Assembly: GCF_900090265.1 (NCBI RefSeq)
Contig: NZ_LT607752.1
Coordinates: 3,720,001-3,784,000, forward strand
Direction: 5' to 3'
Source of the DNA: Micromonospora rifamycinica
GTDB lineage: Bacteria > Actinomycetota > Actinomycetes > Mycobacteriales > Micromonosporaceae
DNA length: 64,000 bases
Positions 37,349 to 45,480 of this stretch are shown one piece after another. The notes below the pieces were generated by a model. It ran no database searches. It was not told where the DNA came from and saw only the letters and a list, made by a program, of their open reading frames with translations. Both the position numbers and the translations under genes were made by a program. Each line of letters opens with the position of its first letter. The first letter of the stretch is position 1.

Positions 37349-38137
37349 ATGCGAATCGATTTGTTGGGTCCGTTGTCCGCATCTCATAACGGGCGGTCGA
37401 TCATGCCGACCGCCGCCAAACCATGCCAGATACTCACATTGCTGGCACTCAACCCGAACCGGTTGATGACGAAGGCGGACCTATTCGAAGAACTGTGGGA
37501 GAACAGCCCTCCACAGAGCGCGACGACGACTATTCACACGTACATTCATCAGCTCCGTCGACTCATCGACAGGGCGGTCGGCGACCAGTCGACGGGCTCC
37601 CGGGACATCCTGGTGACCCACCGCAGCGGCTACTCGCTGAGCCACGCGGTCACCGACGCCCAGGAGTTCCGCCGCCTCTGTGCCGCGGGCACCCGGGCGT
37701 CCGAGGCGGGCGACCACCGGTTGACCAGCCAACTGCTGGGCTCGGCCCTGGGCCTGTGGCGCGGGCCGATGCTGCCGGACATCCCCCTCGGTCCGCTGCT
37801 CGGCCTGGAGGTGATGGCGCTCCAGGACGCCCGGGAGGCGGCGCTCAGCCGGCGGATCGCCGCCGACCTGCGCCTGGGGCGGCATCACGAGATCATCGGT
37901 GAGCTGCGTACGCTCTCCAACCGCCACCCGATCAACGAGCAGTTCGCCGCGCACTACATGGTCTCGCTGTACGAGTCCGGCCGGATCACCGGGGCGCTGC
38001 AGGAGTTCCAGCGCATCCGCAGGCTGCTCATCGACGAGCTGGGCGTCGAGCCGGCCCCCCGGCTGCGCCGCCTCCAGGAGGTCATGCTCAGCGGTGGCCA
38101 GCCGCTGCGCGACCCGGTCCTGACGGCCATGGCCTGA
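37349..38137 (+). CDS. SARP-family pathway-specific activator
   Basis: A 262-residue Streptomyces antibiotic regulatory protein. An N-terminal OmpR-type winged helix (residues 1-95: RIDLLGPLSASHNGRS, LLALNPNRLMTKADLFEELW, TIHTYIHQLRRLI, YSLSH) is followed by the bacterial transcriptional activation domain (about 100-250: FRRLCAAGTRA, LSRRIAADLRLGRHHEIIGEL, ELGVEPAPRLRRLQ). GGGGGAG lies 4 bases before the ATG. The first 70 codons are less GC-rich than the rest. It is the likely activator of the divergent cluster promoter, where SARP-like direct repeats occur at 33841-33897. Confidence 0.92.
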   Translation: MRIDLLGPLSASHNGRSIMPTAAKPCQILTLLALNPNRLMTKADLFEELWENSPPQSATTTIHTYIHQLRRLIDRAVGDQSTGSRDILVTHRSGYSLSHAVTDAQEFRRLCAAGTRASEAGDHRLTSQLLGSALGLWRGPMLPDIPLGPLLGLEVMALQDAREAALSRRIAADLRLGRHHEIIGELRTLSNRHPINEQFAAHYMVSLYESGRITGALQEFQRIRRLLIDELGVEPAPRLRRLQEVMLSGGQPLRDPVLTAMA

Positions 38138-38338
38138 CCCTTCGGTCGATCTTCTGTCATCTGATCGACCCGCCAGGGCCACCGACGGGCGATCCGGGCG
38201 TAGTGTACTGACACCAATAGATATCAGAACGTGTGCGAGCGGGCCGGGCCGGGTGCCAGGCCCGTCTTCGCATCGCCTTCGTTCCGCTCATCGACGAGGC
38301 TGTTCGGTCCCGCCAGGGTCGATGACAGAAAGGGTGCG

Positions 38339-38962
38339 ATGTTGTCATCGTCGCGGTTGAAGATATTGCTGGCCGAGGACGTCCACATGATTCGGGGCGC
38401 GCTCGTCGCCCTCCTGGAGTTGCAGCCGGATTTCCAGGTCGTCGTCGAATTGTCGCGGGGCGACAAGATCCTGTCGGCGGCGCTCACCCACCTTCCCCAG
38501 GTGGCCATCATCGACGTGAATCTGCCCGGCCTCGACGGGCTGAGCGCGGCCCGCCAGTTGCACCACCGGGTGCCGACCTGTCGCACCCTCATCCTGACCG
38601 GCATCGGGCGGCCCGGCATGCTGGAGCGCAGCATCGAGGCCGGGGTGACCGGCTTCATCCTCAAGGGATCACCGCCGACCAGCCTGGCGGCGGCCGTCCG
38701 CGAGGTGGCGGCGGGACGCCGGGTGGTCGACTCGCAGATCGCCCTCGCGGCGCTGAACGAACGCGACTTCAGCCCGCTGTCACCCCGCGAGGCGGAGATC
38801 CTCACCCAGACCGCGCACGGCCACTCGGCCGGCGAGATCGCCTCGATGCTGCACCTGTCGATCGGCACTATCCGCAACAACCTCACGTCGATCACGTCGA
38901 AACTCAGCGCCCGCACCCGGGTCGACGCGGTACGCATCGCCCGCGACGCCGGCTGGATCTGA
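38339..38962 (+). CDS. NarL/LuxR-family response regulator (orphan)
   Basis: A 207-residue response regulator. The receiver domain has the acidic pair in ILLAEDVHMIRGA, the phospho-acceptor Asp in VAIIDVNLPG and the Lys in FILKGSP, so phosphorylation looks possible. The LuxR helix-turn-helix is SPLSPREAEILTQTAHGHSAGEIA followed by SIGTIRNNLTSITSKL. No kinase gene is adjacent; the orphan kinase at 5634 is a speculative partner. AGGG lies 5 bases before the ATG. The 200 bp between the SARP stop and this start contain an AT-richer patch around 38195-38230 that could hold its promoter. It is probably a second-level regulator of the cluster. Confidence 0.88.
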   Translation: MLSSSRLKILLAEDVHMIRGALVALLELQPDFQVVVELSRGDKILSAALTHLPQVAIIDVNLPGLDGLSAARQLHHRVPTCRTLILTGIGRPGMLERSIEAGVTGFILKGSPPTSLAAAVREVAAGRRVVDSQIALAALNERDFSPLSPREAEILTQTAHGHSAGEIASMLHLSIGTIRNNLTSITSKLSARTRVDAVRIARDAGWI

Positions 38963-38977
38963 GCCGCGACGCGGTGG

Positions 38978-39099
38978 GCGACGAGCGGCGGCCCGACCAT
39001 CGGCCGGGCGACCAGCGGCGGCCCGACCATCGGCCGGGCGACCAGCGGCGGCCCGACCATCGGCCGGGCGACCAGCGGCGGCCCGACCATTGGCCGGGC
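38978..39099. repeat. 30-bp tandem repeat between convergent genes
   Basis: Three exact 30-bp units (39001-39030, 39031-39060, 39061-39090) with a 20-bp partial copy before and a diverged partial copy after, about four copies. Each unit can fold CGGCC with GGCCG around an 8-base loop. It lies between the convergent response regulator and exporter stops, so a terminator role is likely. Confidence 0.9.
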
Positions 39100-39122
39100 C
39101 GCCGTCCGTCGCCTGCCGTCGG

Positions 39123-40616
39123 TCAGCTGGCGACCTTGACCGAACGGCTACCGGTGTCCGCGCCCGGCGCGGCGTCCGCCGTCGCCCGCGGCGGCAGCCC
39201 ACGGAAGCCGATGATGCCGGTGAGCAGGCTCAGCCCGACCCAGACGAAGAGGGTCGCGATGCCCGCCTGGAGCGCGTCGTTGAGCGCCTCCGGACCGACC
39301 CGGCCGTCCGCGGCGTACTCGGTGATGCGGTTCTGGAGCACGGTGGCCGCGACCGCCAGGCCGAGCGCGCCGCCGACCTGGGTGGAGACGTTGAGCACGG
39401 CCGAGGTGGTGCCGGCGTCCTCCTCGGTCGCCTCGGAGGTGCCGACCGTCGGGGTCGGGATGAGGCAGAGCACCAGGCCGACCCCGAGCAGCGTGGTGAT
39501 CGGGAACAGCACCGACCAGTACGACCCGTCGACCGGCGTCCGCAGCAGCAGGACCAGCATGCCGGCCAGCAGGACGGCGCCGATGACGTACGGCACCCGG
39601 GCACCGATCTTCGGGATCGCCTTGGACAGCGGACCCGCGACGATCATCATGGCGAGCGTGGTCGGCAGGTAGGCCAGCCCGGTCTCCATCGGCGTGTAGC
39701 CCAGGACGCTCTGCATGTAGATCGGCAGCAGCATGAAGCACGGGATCATGATGCCGGCGGTGAACAGCTCGCCGAGGCTCCCGGCGACCACCCCGCGCAG
39801 GCGGAACAGCCGCAGCGGCAGCAGCGGCGCCTCCGCCCGCATCTCGATCATCACGAACGCCGGCAGCATCACTGCCGCGACCAGGAACGACACCACGGTG
39901 CGCGGGCCGGTCCACCCGTGGTCGTTGACGCTCACGATGGCGAAGACCAGCGCGCCGAGACCGAGCGTGCCGGTCAGGCCGCCGAGCACGTCGGCCTTGG
40001 GGCGCGGCCCGTTCGGCGCACCACCGGGGATGAGGGCGAACGCGGCGAACAGCAGCACCACGGCGATCGGCAGGTTGATGTAGAACGCGAGCCGCCAGTT
40101 GACGTCGACGATGGCTCCGCCGAGCAGCGTGCCGAGGCCCGCGCCGACCCCGATGACCGCACCCCAGACACCGAACGCCTTGGTCCGCTCGGCGGGATCG
40201 CGGAAGGCGACGACCAGGATGGACAGGCAGGCCGGCGAGAGACCGGCCGCGGCGACGCCCTGGATCGCGCGGGCGGCCATGATCTGCGTGTCGGTGTTCG
40301 CCATCGCGGCCAGCAGCGAACCGGCCGCGAAGAGCACCAGCCCGCCGATGAACATCCGGCGGCGTCCGATGACGTCGTTGAGTCGGCCGCCGAGCAGCAA
40401 CAGGCCGCCGAACAGCACGATGTAGTTGTTGAAGACCCATTGCAGGCCGGTGGCGGAGAGCCCGAGATCCTTCTGCAGTTGCGGGCCCATCACGCTGGCG
40501 ACCGTGGTGTCGAGCGCGATCATCAGCTGACCGACCGACACCACGGACATGATCAGCCAGCGGCGGCGGTGCAACGCCGACTCCCGCCCGGCCGCGACCT
40601 GGACTTGCTCGCTCAT
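39123..40616 (-). CDS. MFS drug exporter, DHA2 (EmrB/QacA) family, 14 TM
   Basis: A 497-residue proton-coupled exporter with about 14 hydrophobic segments. It shows the family motifs: LDTTVASVMGPQLQKDL in TM1, GGRLNDVIGRRRMFIGG (motif A), and GAVIGVGAGLGTLLGGAI (antiporter motif C). It sits inside the cluster's right arm and is the likely self-resistance or product export pump. AAAGGAAG precedes the ATG. Transcription starts from a near-consensus promoter covered by a palindrome (40672-40705), so its expression is probably held by a repressor whose gene is not beside it. Confidence 0.92.
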   Translation of the reverse strand: MSEQVQVAAGRESALHRRRWLIMSVVSVGQLMIALDTTVASVMGPQLQKDLGLSATGLQWVFNNYIVLFGGLLLLGGRLNDVIGRRRMFIGGLVLFAAGSLLAAMANTDTQIMAARAIQGVAAAGLSPACLSILVVAFRDPAERTKAFGVWGAVIGVGAGLGTLLGGAIVDVNWRLAFYINLPIAVVLLFAAFALIPGGAPNGPRPKADVLGGLTGTLGLGALVFAIVSVNDHGWTGPRTVVSFLVAAVMLPAFVMIEMRAEAPLLPLRLFRLRGVVAGSLGELFTAGIMIPCFMLLPIYMQSVLGYTPMETGLAYLPTTLAMMIVAGPLSKAIPKIGARVPYVIGAVLLAGMLVLLLRTPVDGSYWSVLFPITTLLGVGLVLCLIPTPTVGTSEATEEDAGTTSAVLNVSTQVGGALGLAVAATVLQNRITEYAADGRVGPEALNDALQAGIATLFVWVGLSLLTGIIGFRGLPPRATADAAPGADTGSRSVKVAS

Positions 40617-40671
40617 GGCGCTTCCTTTCGCCCTGCCCAGACGGATATGTCATGCGGCGGTATCGGAACTG

Positions 40672-40705
40672 ATCATTCAGTGAGCACTGCTCTTTGTCAA
40701 GAGCA
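40672..40705 (-). promoter_or_regulatory. Promoter with overlapping operator for the MFS exporter
   Basis: On the minus strand a consensus -35 TTGACA (40700-40695) is followed after 17 bp by -10 AATGAT (40677-40672). A perfect 7-4-7 inverted repeat, TGCTCTT (40688-40694) and AAGAGCA (40699-40705), is centred on the -35. This is a typical repressor operator arrangement. Confidence 0.8.
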
Positions 40706-40847
40706 TTGATTTTTTCCCGTGCCACTGATCTAATTCAGACACCCTGATCTTGCCGGGCACACGGAGGACGCCCGGCACAGCGGGTTGACAGATGTCGATC
40801 AGAGCCGTGGACGGCCGACCGACCCGACAGCCGCCTAGGAGACCACG

Positions 40848-41207
40848 TTGCGGATCATCGCCGCTGTCTGTTCCGCCATCCTCGTCATGGAGTTCGTCCT
40901 GCACGGGCTGGCCATGTTCATCGGCATGGAGGCCGGCATCGACCCGCTGACCCGGCACTTCGGTTTCCGGCCGGAGCGCTGGCTGGTCCTGCTCATCGGG
41001 ATGCTCGACGCCGCCGCGGCGGCGGCGCTCGTCGCCGGGTGGTGGCACCCGTGGGCCGCCGCGGCCGGTGCCGCGTACGCCCTGGCCTTCTTCGGCATGA
41101 TGCTGGTCCTGCGCTTCCACCGGCACCTCGGCGGCATCCTGCCCCCGGACTTCCCCCTGTTCTTCACGCTGGCGGCGGTCGTGCTCGTGCTGAGCCTGCT
41201 GCGCTGA
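40848..41207 (+). CDS. Small DoxX-like integral membrane protein
   Basis: A 119-residue protein with four hydrophobic segments (residues about 2-25, 43-66, 67-88 and 98-118), resembling the DoxX/DoxX-like group. The function is unknown; relatives affect redox or quinone-linked processes. I chose the TTG at 40848 because AGGAG lies 7 bases upstream and no ATG or GTG is near. It is divergent from the MFS exporter gene and followed by a strong hairpin. Confidence 0.68.
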   Translation: MRIIAAVCSAILVMEFVLHGLAMFIGMEAGIDPLTRHFGFRPERWLVLLIGMLDAAAAAALVAGWWHPWAAAAGAAYALAFFGMMLVLRFHRHLGGILPPDFPLFFTLAAVVLVLSLLR

Positions 41208-41238
41208 CCCGCCCGCCCGGTCCGGACGGCCACTCCGG

Positions 41239-41274
41239 GCGGGTACGGCACGGACCCCACCGTGCCGTACCCGC
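41239..41274 (+). terminator. Terminator hairpin after the DoxX-like gene
   Basis: A perfect 15-bp stem (41239-41253 with 41260-41274) with a 6-base loop, 31 bases after the stop codon. Confidence 0.88.
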
Positions 41275-41764
41275 CTGGAGTGTCGCTTGGGCGAAGCGCT
41301 CCAGCGCCGGTGCAGCGCGCTGGGGCAGCCTCACCGCATGGCACGGCTGTGGTCCACCCTGGGCAGCATGATCCGACGGTTCGTCGGCGGGATCGCCCGC
41401 GGACTGGTCAGCGTGGGCGAAGCGGCCTCCCCGGTACCCCTGACGGTGCGCGCGGTCCCCCGGGCACGGTCGGCCCGACCGCAGCCCTGCCTGCTCCGGT
41501 ACGGCTCACTGGCGTCGCCTCCCCGCCGGGCGGCCCGCCGGCCGCCCGGCCGGGGCCGGATCCGCTGACCCGGCCCGCCCCGCCACACCGACCCGGCCCC
41601 CGTGCCCGCCGCCCCGGGCACACCCATCGCGACCACACCGGCCCCGCCGACAGGTGCGCCCCACCGCGACCACGGTCGGCGGCGGGCCGACGGCCGCCGC
41701 TCAAGGGCCGGTCGAGTCCGGACGGCCATGCTCGGAGCAAATGGTGCGACCACAAGGAGGCGCT
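41275..41764. other. 490-bp intergenic stretch
   Basis: It holds no gene that I can support. A short plus-strand frame (ATG at 41338 to 41568, 76 codons, MARLWSTLGSM...) lacks a ribosome-binding site and becomes a string of Arg and Pro. A GC-rich imperfect hairpin lies near 41301-41330. The promoter of the next gene must lie in the 3' part, and AAGGAGG sits at its end. Confidence 0.6.
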
Positions 41765-42793
41765 GTGCGTTGGGACAACATCTACCTGGCCGGACTCGGG
41801 GTGCACCTGCCGGAGGACGTGTACACCGCCGAGCAGGCCGTCGCCGACGGCGTCTACGACGCGACCGCCGCGGTGACCAACGGCATCCGCGCTGTCCGGG
41901 TGGCCGGACCCGACGAGTCCGGTCCGGTGATGGCGGCCTCGGCCGGCCGGCAGGCCCTGGCACGGTCGGAGCACCGGCCCGAGGACGTCGACGCCGTGCT
42001 GCACGCCTACGTGGGGCACCAGGGCCGGGAGTTCTGGAGCCCGGCACACTACGTGCAGCAGGAGACCGTGGGCGCCAACGGCGCGTCGGTCACCATGGAG
42101 ATCCGCCAGGGCAGCAACGGCCTCCTCGGCGGCATCGAACTCGCCGCCGCGCACCTGACCGCCCGCCCGTCGGCCACCGCCGCGTTGATCACCTCGGGTG
42201 ACGCCTTCCACCTGCCGTTCATCGACCGGTGGACCAGCGACGACCAGACCGTCTTCGGCGACGGGGCCGCTGCCGCCGTGCTCTCCAAGCGCGGCGGGTT
42301 CGCCCGGGTGGTCAGCACGGTCAGCGCCACCGAGCCGAGCCTGGAGCCGCTCTACCGCGGTCCCGAGCCGTGGTCGCGGACGCCGTTCGACGACGGGAAG
42401 CCGGTCAACCTGACCGCCCGCAAGGACGACTGGCTGATGAAGAACGAGGACGCCTACGACGACGCCGTGGGGCTGGTCGGCCAGAAGGTCGCCGGGGTAC
42501 TCGAACAGCTCCTCGACGAGGCCGGGATGACCCTCAAGGACGCGCAGTGGTTCGTCCACGCGACGCTCATCCGCCCGATCGCCGAGTGGAGCTTCTACAA
42601 GACGCTCGACCTCGATCCGGCCACCACCACGTACGAGTGGGGCCTGGACTACGCCCACATGGGAAACTGCGACCAGTTCGCCGGGATCAACCACCTCTAC
42701 GAGACCGGTCGCCTGAAGTCCGGCGACCGGCTGGTCACCATCGGCGCGGGCATCGGCTTCATGTGGACCGCCGCGGTACTCGAGATCGTCTGA
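41765..42793 (+). CDS. KASIII-like protein with Ser in place of the catalytic Cys
   Basis: A 342-residue thiolase-fold protein. The opening IYLAGLGVHLPED is typical of FabH-like enzymes. The active-site segment reads EIRQGSNGLLGGIELA, where FabH proteins have Cys in the Ser position. A His occurs in WFVHATLIRP and an Asn in HMGNCDQFAG. Ser-type KASIII homologues such as DpsC are known from other pathways and handle acyl transfer or unusual starter units. The GTG at 41765 follows AAGGAGG by 4 bases. It is the last gene before a strong terminator, on the right flank of the cluster; whether it belongs to the pathway is uncertain. Confidence 0.83.
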   Translation: MRWDNIYLAGLGVHLPEDVYTAEQAVADGVYDATAAVTNGIRAVRVAGPDESGPVMAASAGRQALARSEHRPEDVDAVLHAYVGHQGREFWSPAHYVQQETVGANGASVTMEIRQGSNGLLGGIELAAAHLTARPSATAALITSGDAFHLPFIDRWTSDDQTVFGDGAAAAVLSKRGGFARVVSTVSATEPSLEPLYRGPEPWSRTPFDDGKPVNLTARKDDWLMKNEDAYDDAVGLVGQKVAGVLEQLLDEAGMTLKDAQWFVHATLIRPIAEWSFYKTLDLDPATTTYEWGLDYAHMGNCDQFAGINHLYETGRLKSGDRLVTIGAGIGFMWTAAVLEIV

Positions 42794-42810
42794 ACCGGGG
42801 GCCGGACACC

Positions 42811-42850
42811 ACGACAGCGGCACGGCGCAGACGCGCCGTGCCGCTGTCGT
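42811..42850. terminator. Bidirectional terminator after the KASIII-like gene
   Basis: A perfect 18-bp stem (42811-42828 with 42833-42850) and a 4-base loop between two convergent stop codons. It marks a natural right limit for the cluster region. Confidence 0.9.
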
Positions 42851-42900
42851 CGCTGGCGGGCCGCACCCGCCCCCGGCGGGCTACCGCCGAGCGGTGGTCG

Positions 42901-44142
42901 TCACGGCCGCAGGGCCTGCGCCGCCGGCGTCCAGGTCGACTCGTCCCGGACGTCGGCGACAGTGATCCCCCGGGCGATCCGCTCCAGTTCGGTCAGCGGC
43001 AGCCGGTTGCCGAGGCCCACGCCGCTGACCTGGACGACGACGGTGCCGTCGGCGCTCCAGACGTTGCAGAAGCCGCCACCTGCGGCGTCGCCGCCCGGAA
43101 CCTGCCGGTCGGGGCCGGGGTGGCACTTCGTCACACCGGGCTCCGGCGACTGGTTGGAGCTGCCGCTCGGCGTGACGAAGATGTGGAACCCGTCCTTGAT
43201 GCCGCCCTCGACCGCGTCGTACGGCGCGGTCAGCCCCGAGGTGGGCGCGGCCGGCCGGGTGAACGTCGCGCCGCCGTGGTCACCGGCGCGGGCCGCGGCG
43301 ATGCCGCTCAGCCCCGGCATCGCGTGCGTACCGGTCTGCAACGGCCGGTAGCCGTTCGGCAGGTAGCCCACCCGGAACGGCAGCAGGGCCGGCGTCGGCC
43401 GGCTGGGCTTCAGCCCGCCGACCAGGCCACCGAGGTCCTGGAAGCTCGGCGTCGCCGGGTCGCTGGAGACCGACGTGACGGCGGCCCAGGCGTCGGGGGC
43501 GTACTCCCAGGCGAACAGCTTGTTGCCCGCGGCGATCGGCTTGCCCGGGTCGAGGCCGACCGGCAGGTTCGCCTGCACGGCCCGGTGCCCGGCCACCGTC
43601 ACCTTCTGGGCGTTGCGGATCCCGGCGGGGTCGAAGACGCCCGGCCGGTAGACGGTCAGGTACGCCCACAGGGTGGGCTTCCCCCCGGCGGCCCGCTTCT
43701 TCTGCTCGACGGAATCGCCCCCCGCCTCGATCTCCTCCGCCGTGACCGGCCTGTCGTTCGAGGTGTGCCCGTCGGAGTAGACGGAGGCGATCTGGTAGCC
43801 GGTGGACGTGACGATCGGGTTCTGCACGTGCAGCGTGCCGGCGTCGTACCCCCGGAAGGTGAAGCTGAACGGCTCGGCCTGCGGCCACCTGGCCTCGGTG
43901 GAGCCGGTCGTCGTCGCGCCGGCCGGGGCGGGCGCGGCCGTGGTGCCGCGCTCGGCGCCCAGGGTCGGCAGGGTGAACGCCCCGGCGACCGCGACCACGA
44001 CGAGACCGGCCACGCCGGCCGAGGCGAAGCCGGCCCGGCGACGCCGCTCGGCCCGCCGCCCGGCCGCGACGATGTCATCGGCGGTACGGGTCATCGGCGG
44101 CTCCTCGGCCGTCACGACGTCCACCACTTCATGCAACTGCAT
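42901..44142 (-). CDS. Membrane-anchored protein paired with a SigE-type sigma factor
   Basis: A 413-residue protein: a short cytoplasmic N-terminus (about 45 residues, Arg-rich AAGRRAERRRRAGF), one transmembrane helix (AGFASAGVAGLVVVAVAGAF) and a large extracytoplasmic domain with Pro/Thr-rich start. No zinc-binding anti-sigma (ZAS) motif is visible. The gene overlaps the sigma factor stop by 14 bp, the arrangement of SigE-type sigma genes with their membrane partner, so an anti-sigma or sensor role is inferred from position and topology. The external domain matches no family that I recognise. Confidence 0.78.
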   Translation of the reverse strand: MQLHEVVDVVTAEEPPMTRTADDIVAAGRRAERRRRAGFASAGVAGLVVVAVAGAFTLPTLGAERGTTAAPAPAGATTTGSTEARWPQAEPFSFTFRGYDAGTLHVQNPIVTSTGYQIASVYSDGHTSNDRPVTAEEIEAGGDSVEQKKRAAGGKPTLWAYLTVYRPGVFDPAGIRNAQKVTVAGHRAVQANLPVGLDPGKPIAAGNKLFAWEYAPDAWAAVTSVSSDPATPSFQDLGGLVGGLKPSRPTPALLPFRVGYLPNGYRPLQTGTHAMPGLSGIAAARAGDHGGATFTRPAAPTSGLTAPYDAVEGGIKDGFHIFVTPSGSSNQSPEPGVTKCHPGPDRQVPGGDAAGGGFCNVWSADGTVVVQVSGVGLGNRLPLTELERIARGITVADVRDESTWTPAAQALRP

Positions 44143-44662
44143 TGACCCACTCCTCCATCGGCTTCCCGGTGAGATTGATGTGTTCGCGGGCGAGCGCCTC
44201 GCGCAGCTTCGCCAGTCCACGGGAGGCCTGGCTCTTGGCCGTGCCCACCGTGCAGTTGAGGACGCCCGCGGTGTCCTCCAGGCTCAGACCCAGGTAGTGC
44301 CGGAGCACGACGGCGGCCCGCTGCCGTGCCGGCACGGTGTCGAGCGCCGCCCGCAGGCGCATCCGCTCGTCGGTCGCGCCGGCCGGATCCCGCAGCGCGA
44401 CGTCCGGCATGGCGTCACCGGCCGAGCGCTCGCGTCGCCAGGGCCGGCGGGTCTCGTCGATCGCGGCCCGGTAGACCATGGTCTTGACATAGAGATCGGG
44501 CCGCTCCAGCCGCCGCCAGCGGGGGTAGAGCTTGACCAGCGCATTGGCCACGGCGTCCTCCGCCGCGTGCCAGTCACCGCAGGTCACGTACGCCAGCTTG
44601 CGCAGCGACGGCATCTGCGCCGTCACGAACTCGCGGAATGCCTGCTCGTCTTCGGCTTTCAC
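44129..44662 (-). CDS. SigE-type ECF RNA polymerase sigma factor
   Basis: A 177-residue ECF sigma factor. Region 2 includes FREFVTAQMPSLRKLAYVTCGDWHAAEDAVANALVKLY (-10 recognition), and region 4 has VPARQRAAVVLRHYLGLSLEDTAGVLNCTVGTAKSQASRGLAKLR (-35 recognition). It belongs to the group often annotated as SigE family in Micromonospora and relatives. I chose the GTG at 44662 because GAGGAGG is 8 bases upstream; the open frame extends 19 codons further to 44719. It overlaps the downstream membrane partner. Confidence 0.88.
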   Translation of the reverse strand: MKAEDEQAFREFVTAQMPSLRKLAYVTCGDWHAAEDAVANALVKLYPRWRRLERPDLYVKTMVYRAAIDETRRPWRRERSAGDAMPDVALRDPAGATDERMRLRAALDTVPARQRAAVVLRHYLGLSLEDTAGVLNCTVGTAKSQASRGLAKLREALAREHINLTGKPMEEWVNAVA

Positions 44663-44742
44663 GTCGACCGCCTCCTCGTGCCGGAGGTAGAACGGAGCCA
44701 CCGGCCCGACGAGTTGCACGGCTCGGAAAAGTAGTTATGCGC

Positions 44743-45480
44743 TCACTTTGCGCGATGATCCAGTGCGGCCGGCGGCCCCGGAAGATCCACCACCCGGGTC
44801 GCCCAACGGGCCAGCAGGGCCGGGTCGTGCGTGATCAGCAGCACGCCGGCGGAGTGCCGGCGTTGGTAGTCGGTCACGACGGCGGCGACGTGGGCCTGCG
44901 TGGAGGCGTCGAGCATGGCGGTGGCCTCGTCGCAGAGCAGGTGGTCGGGCCGGTGGGCGAGCGCACGGGCCAGGCAGGCGCGTTGCAGTTGCCCGTCGCT
45001 GACCGCGTGCGGGCGCCGGGTCAGCAGGTCCGGGGTGAGCCCCACGAGGTCGGCCAGCTCGGCCGTACGGGCAGTCGCCTGCGCGGTCGGGGTGCCGACG
45101 GCGCGCAGCGGCGCGGCGATGAGGTCGGCCAGGCTCAACCGGGGGTCGCTGGCGGCCCGGGGGCTCTGGAACAGGATCGCGACGCGGGTCCGCACGGCGG
45201 CCGGCACCCGGTACCGGACGCCCCCGACGGGCCGCCCGTCGAGGGTGACCCGGCCGCCGTCCGGGGCGTGCAGGAGGGCGAGGACCCGGGCCAGGGTGGA
45301 CTTCCCACTGCCGGACGGCCCGCGCAGCCCGACCGTCTCGCCGGGGGCGACGTGCAGGTCGACGCGGTCCAGTACCCGGTGCCGGCCGTAGCGGACGGTG
45401 ACCTGGTGCGCGGCGAGGCCGGGGGACGCGACGCCCCCGGGGCCGGCGGTGCCCGTCGGGTCGTCGACCGTGCTCGTCAT
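44743..45480 (-). CDS. ABC transporter ATP-binding protein, DppF/NikE class
   Basis: A 245-residue ATPase of the oligopeptide/nickel importer family. Walker A is GPSGSGKST, the Q-loop is in ILFQSPRAASDP, the signature is HAVSDGQLQR and Walker B is LLCDEATAMLD with switch His in LLITHDP. It lacks the C-terminal extension of the partner ATPase. It is the last gene of a five-gene importer operon and overlaps the preceding ATPase stop by 4 bp (ATGA). Confidence 0.9.
   Translation of the reverse strand: MTSTVDDPTGTAGPGGVASPGLAAHQVTVRYGRHRVLDRVDLHVAPGETVGLRGPSGSGKSTLARVLALLHAPDGGRVTLDGRPVGGVRYRVPAAVRTRVAILFQSPRAASDPRLSLADLIAAPLRAVGTPTAQATARTAELADLVGLTPDLLTRRPHAVSDGQLQRACLARALAHRPDHLLCDEATAMLDASTQAHVAAVVTDYQRRHSAGVLLITHDPALLARWATRVVDLPGPPAALDHRAK

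Noticed and set aside
38978-39099. CRISPR array
   Set aside because: The 30-bp units abut without spacers and no cas gene is nearby.
41338-41568. Short plus-strand frame MARLWSTLGSM...
   Set aside because: No ribosome-binding site, and the C-terminal half is Arg/Pro low-complexity; not enough for a gene call.
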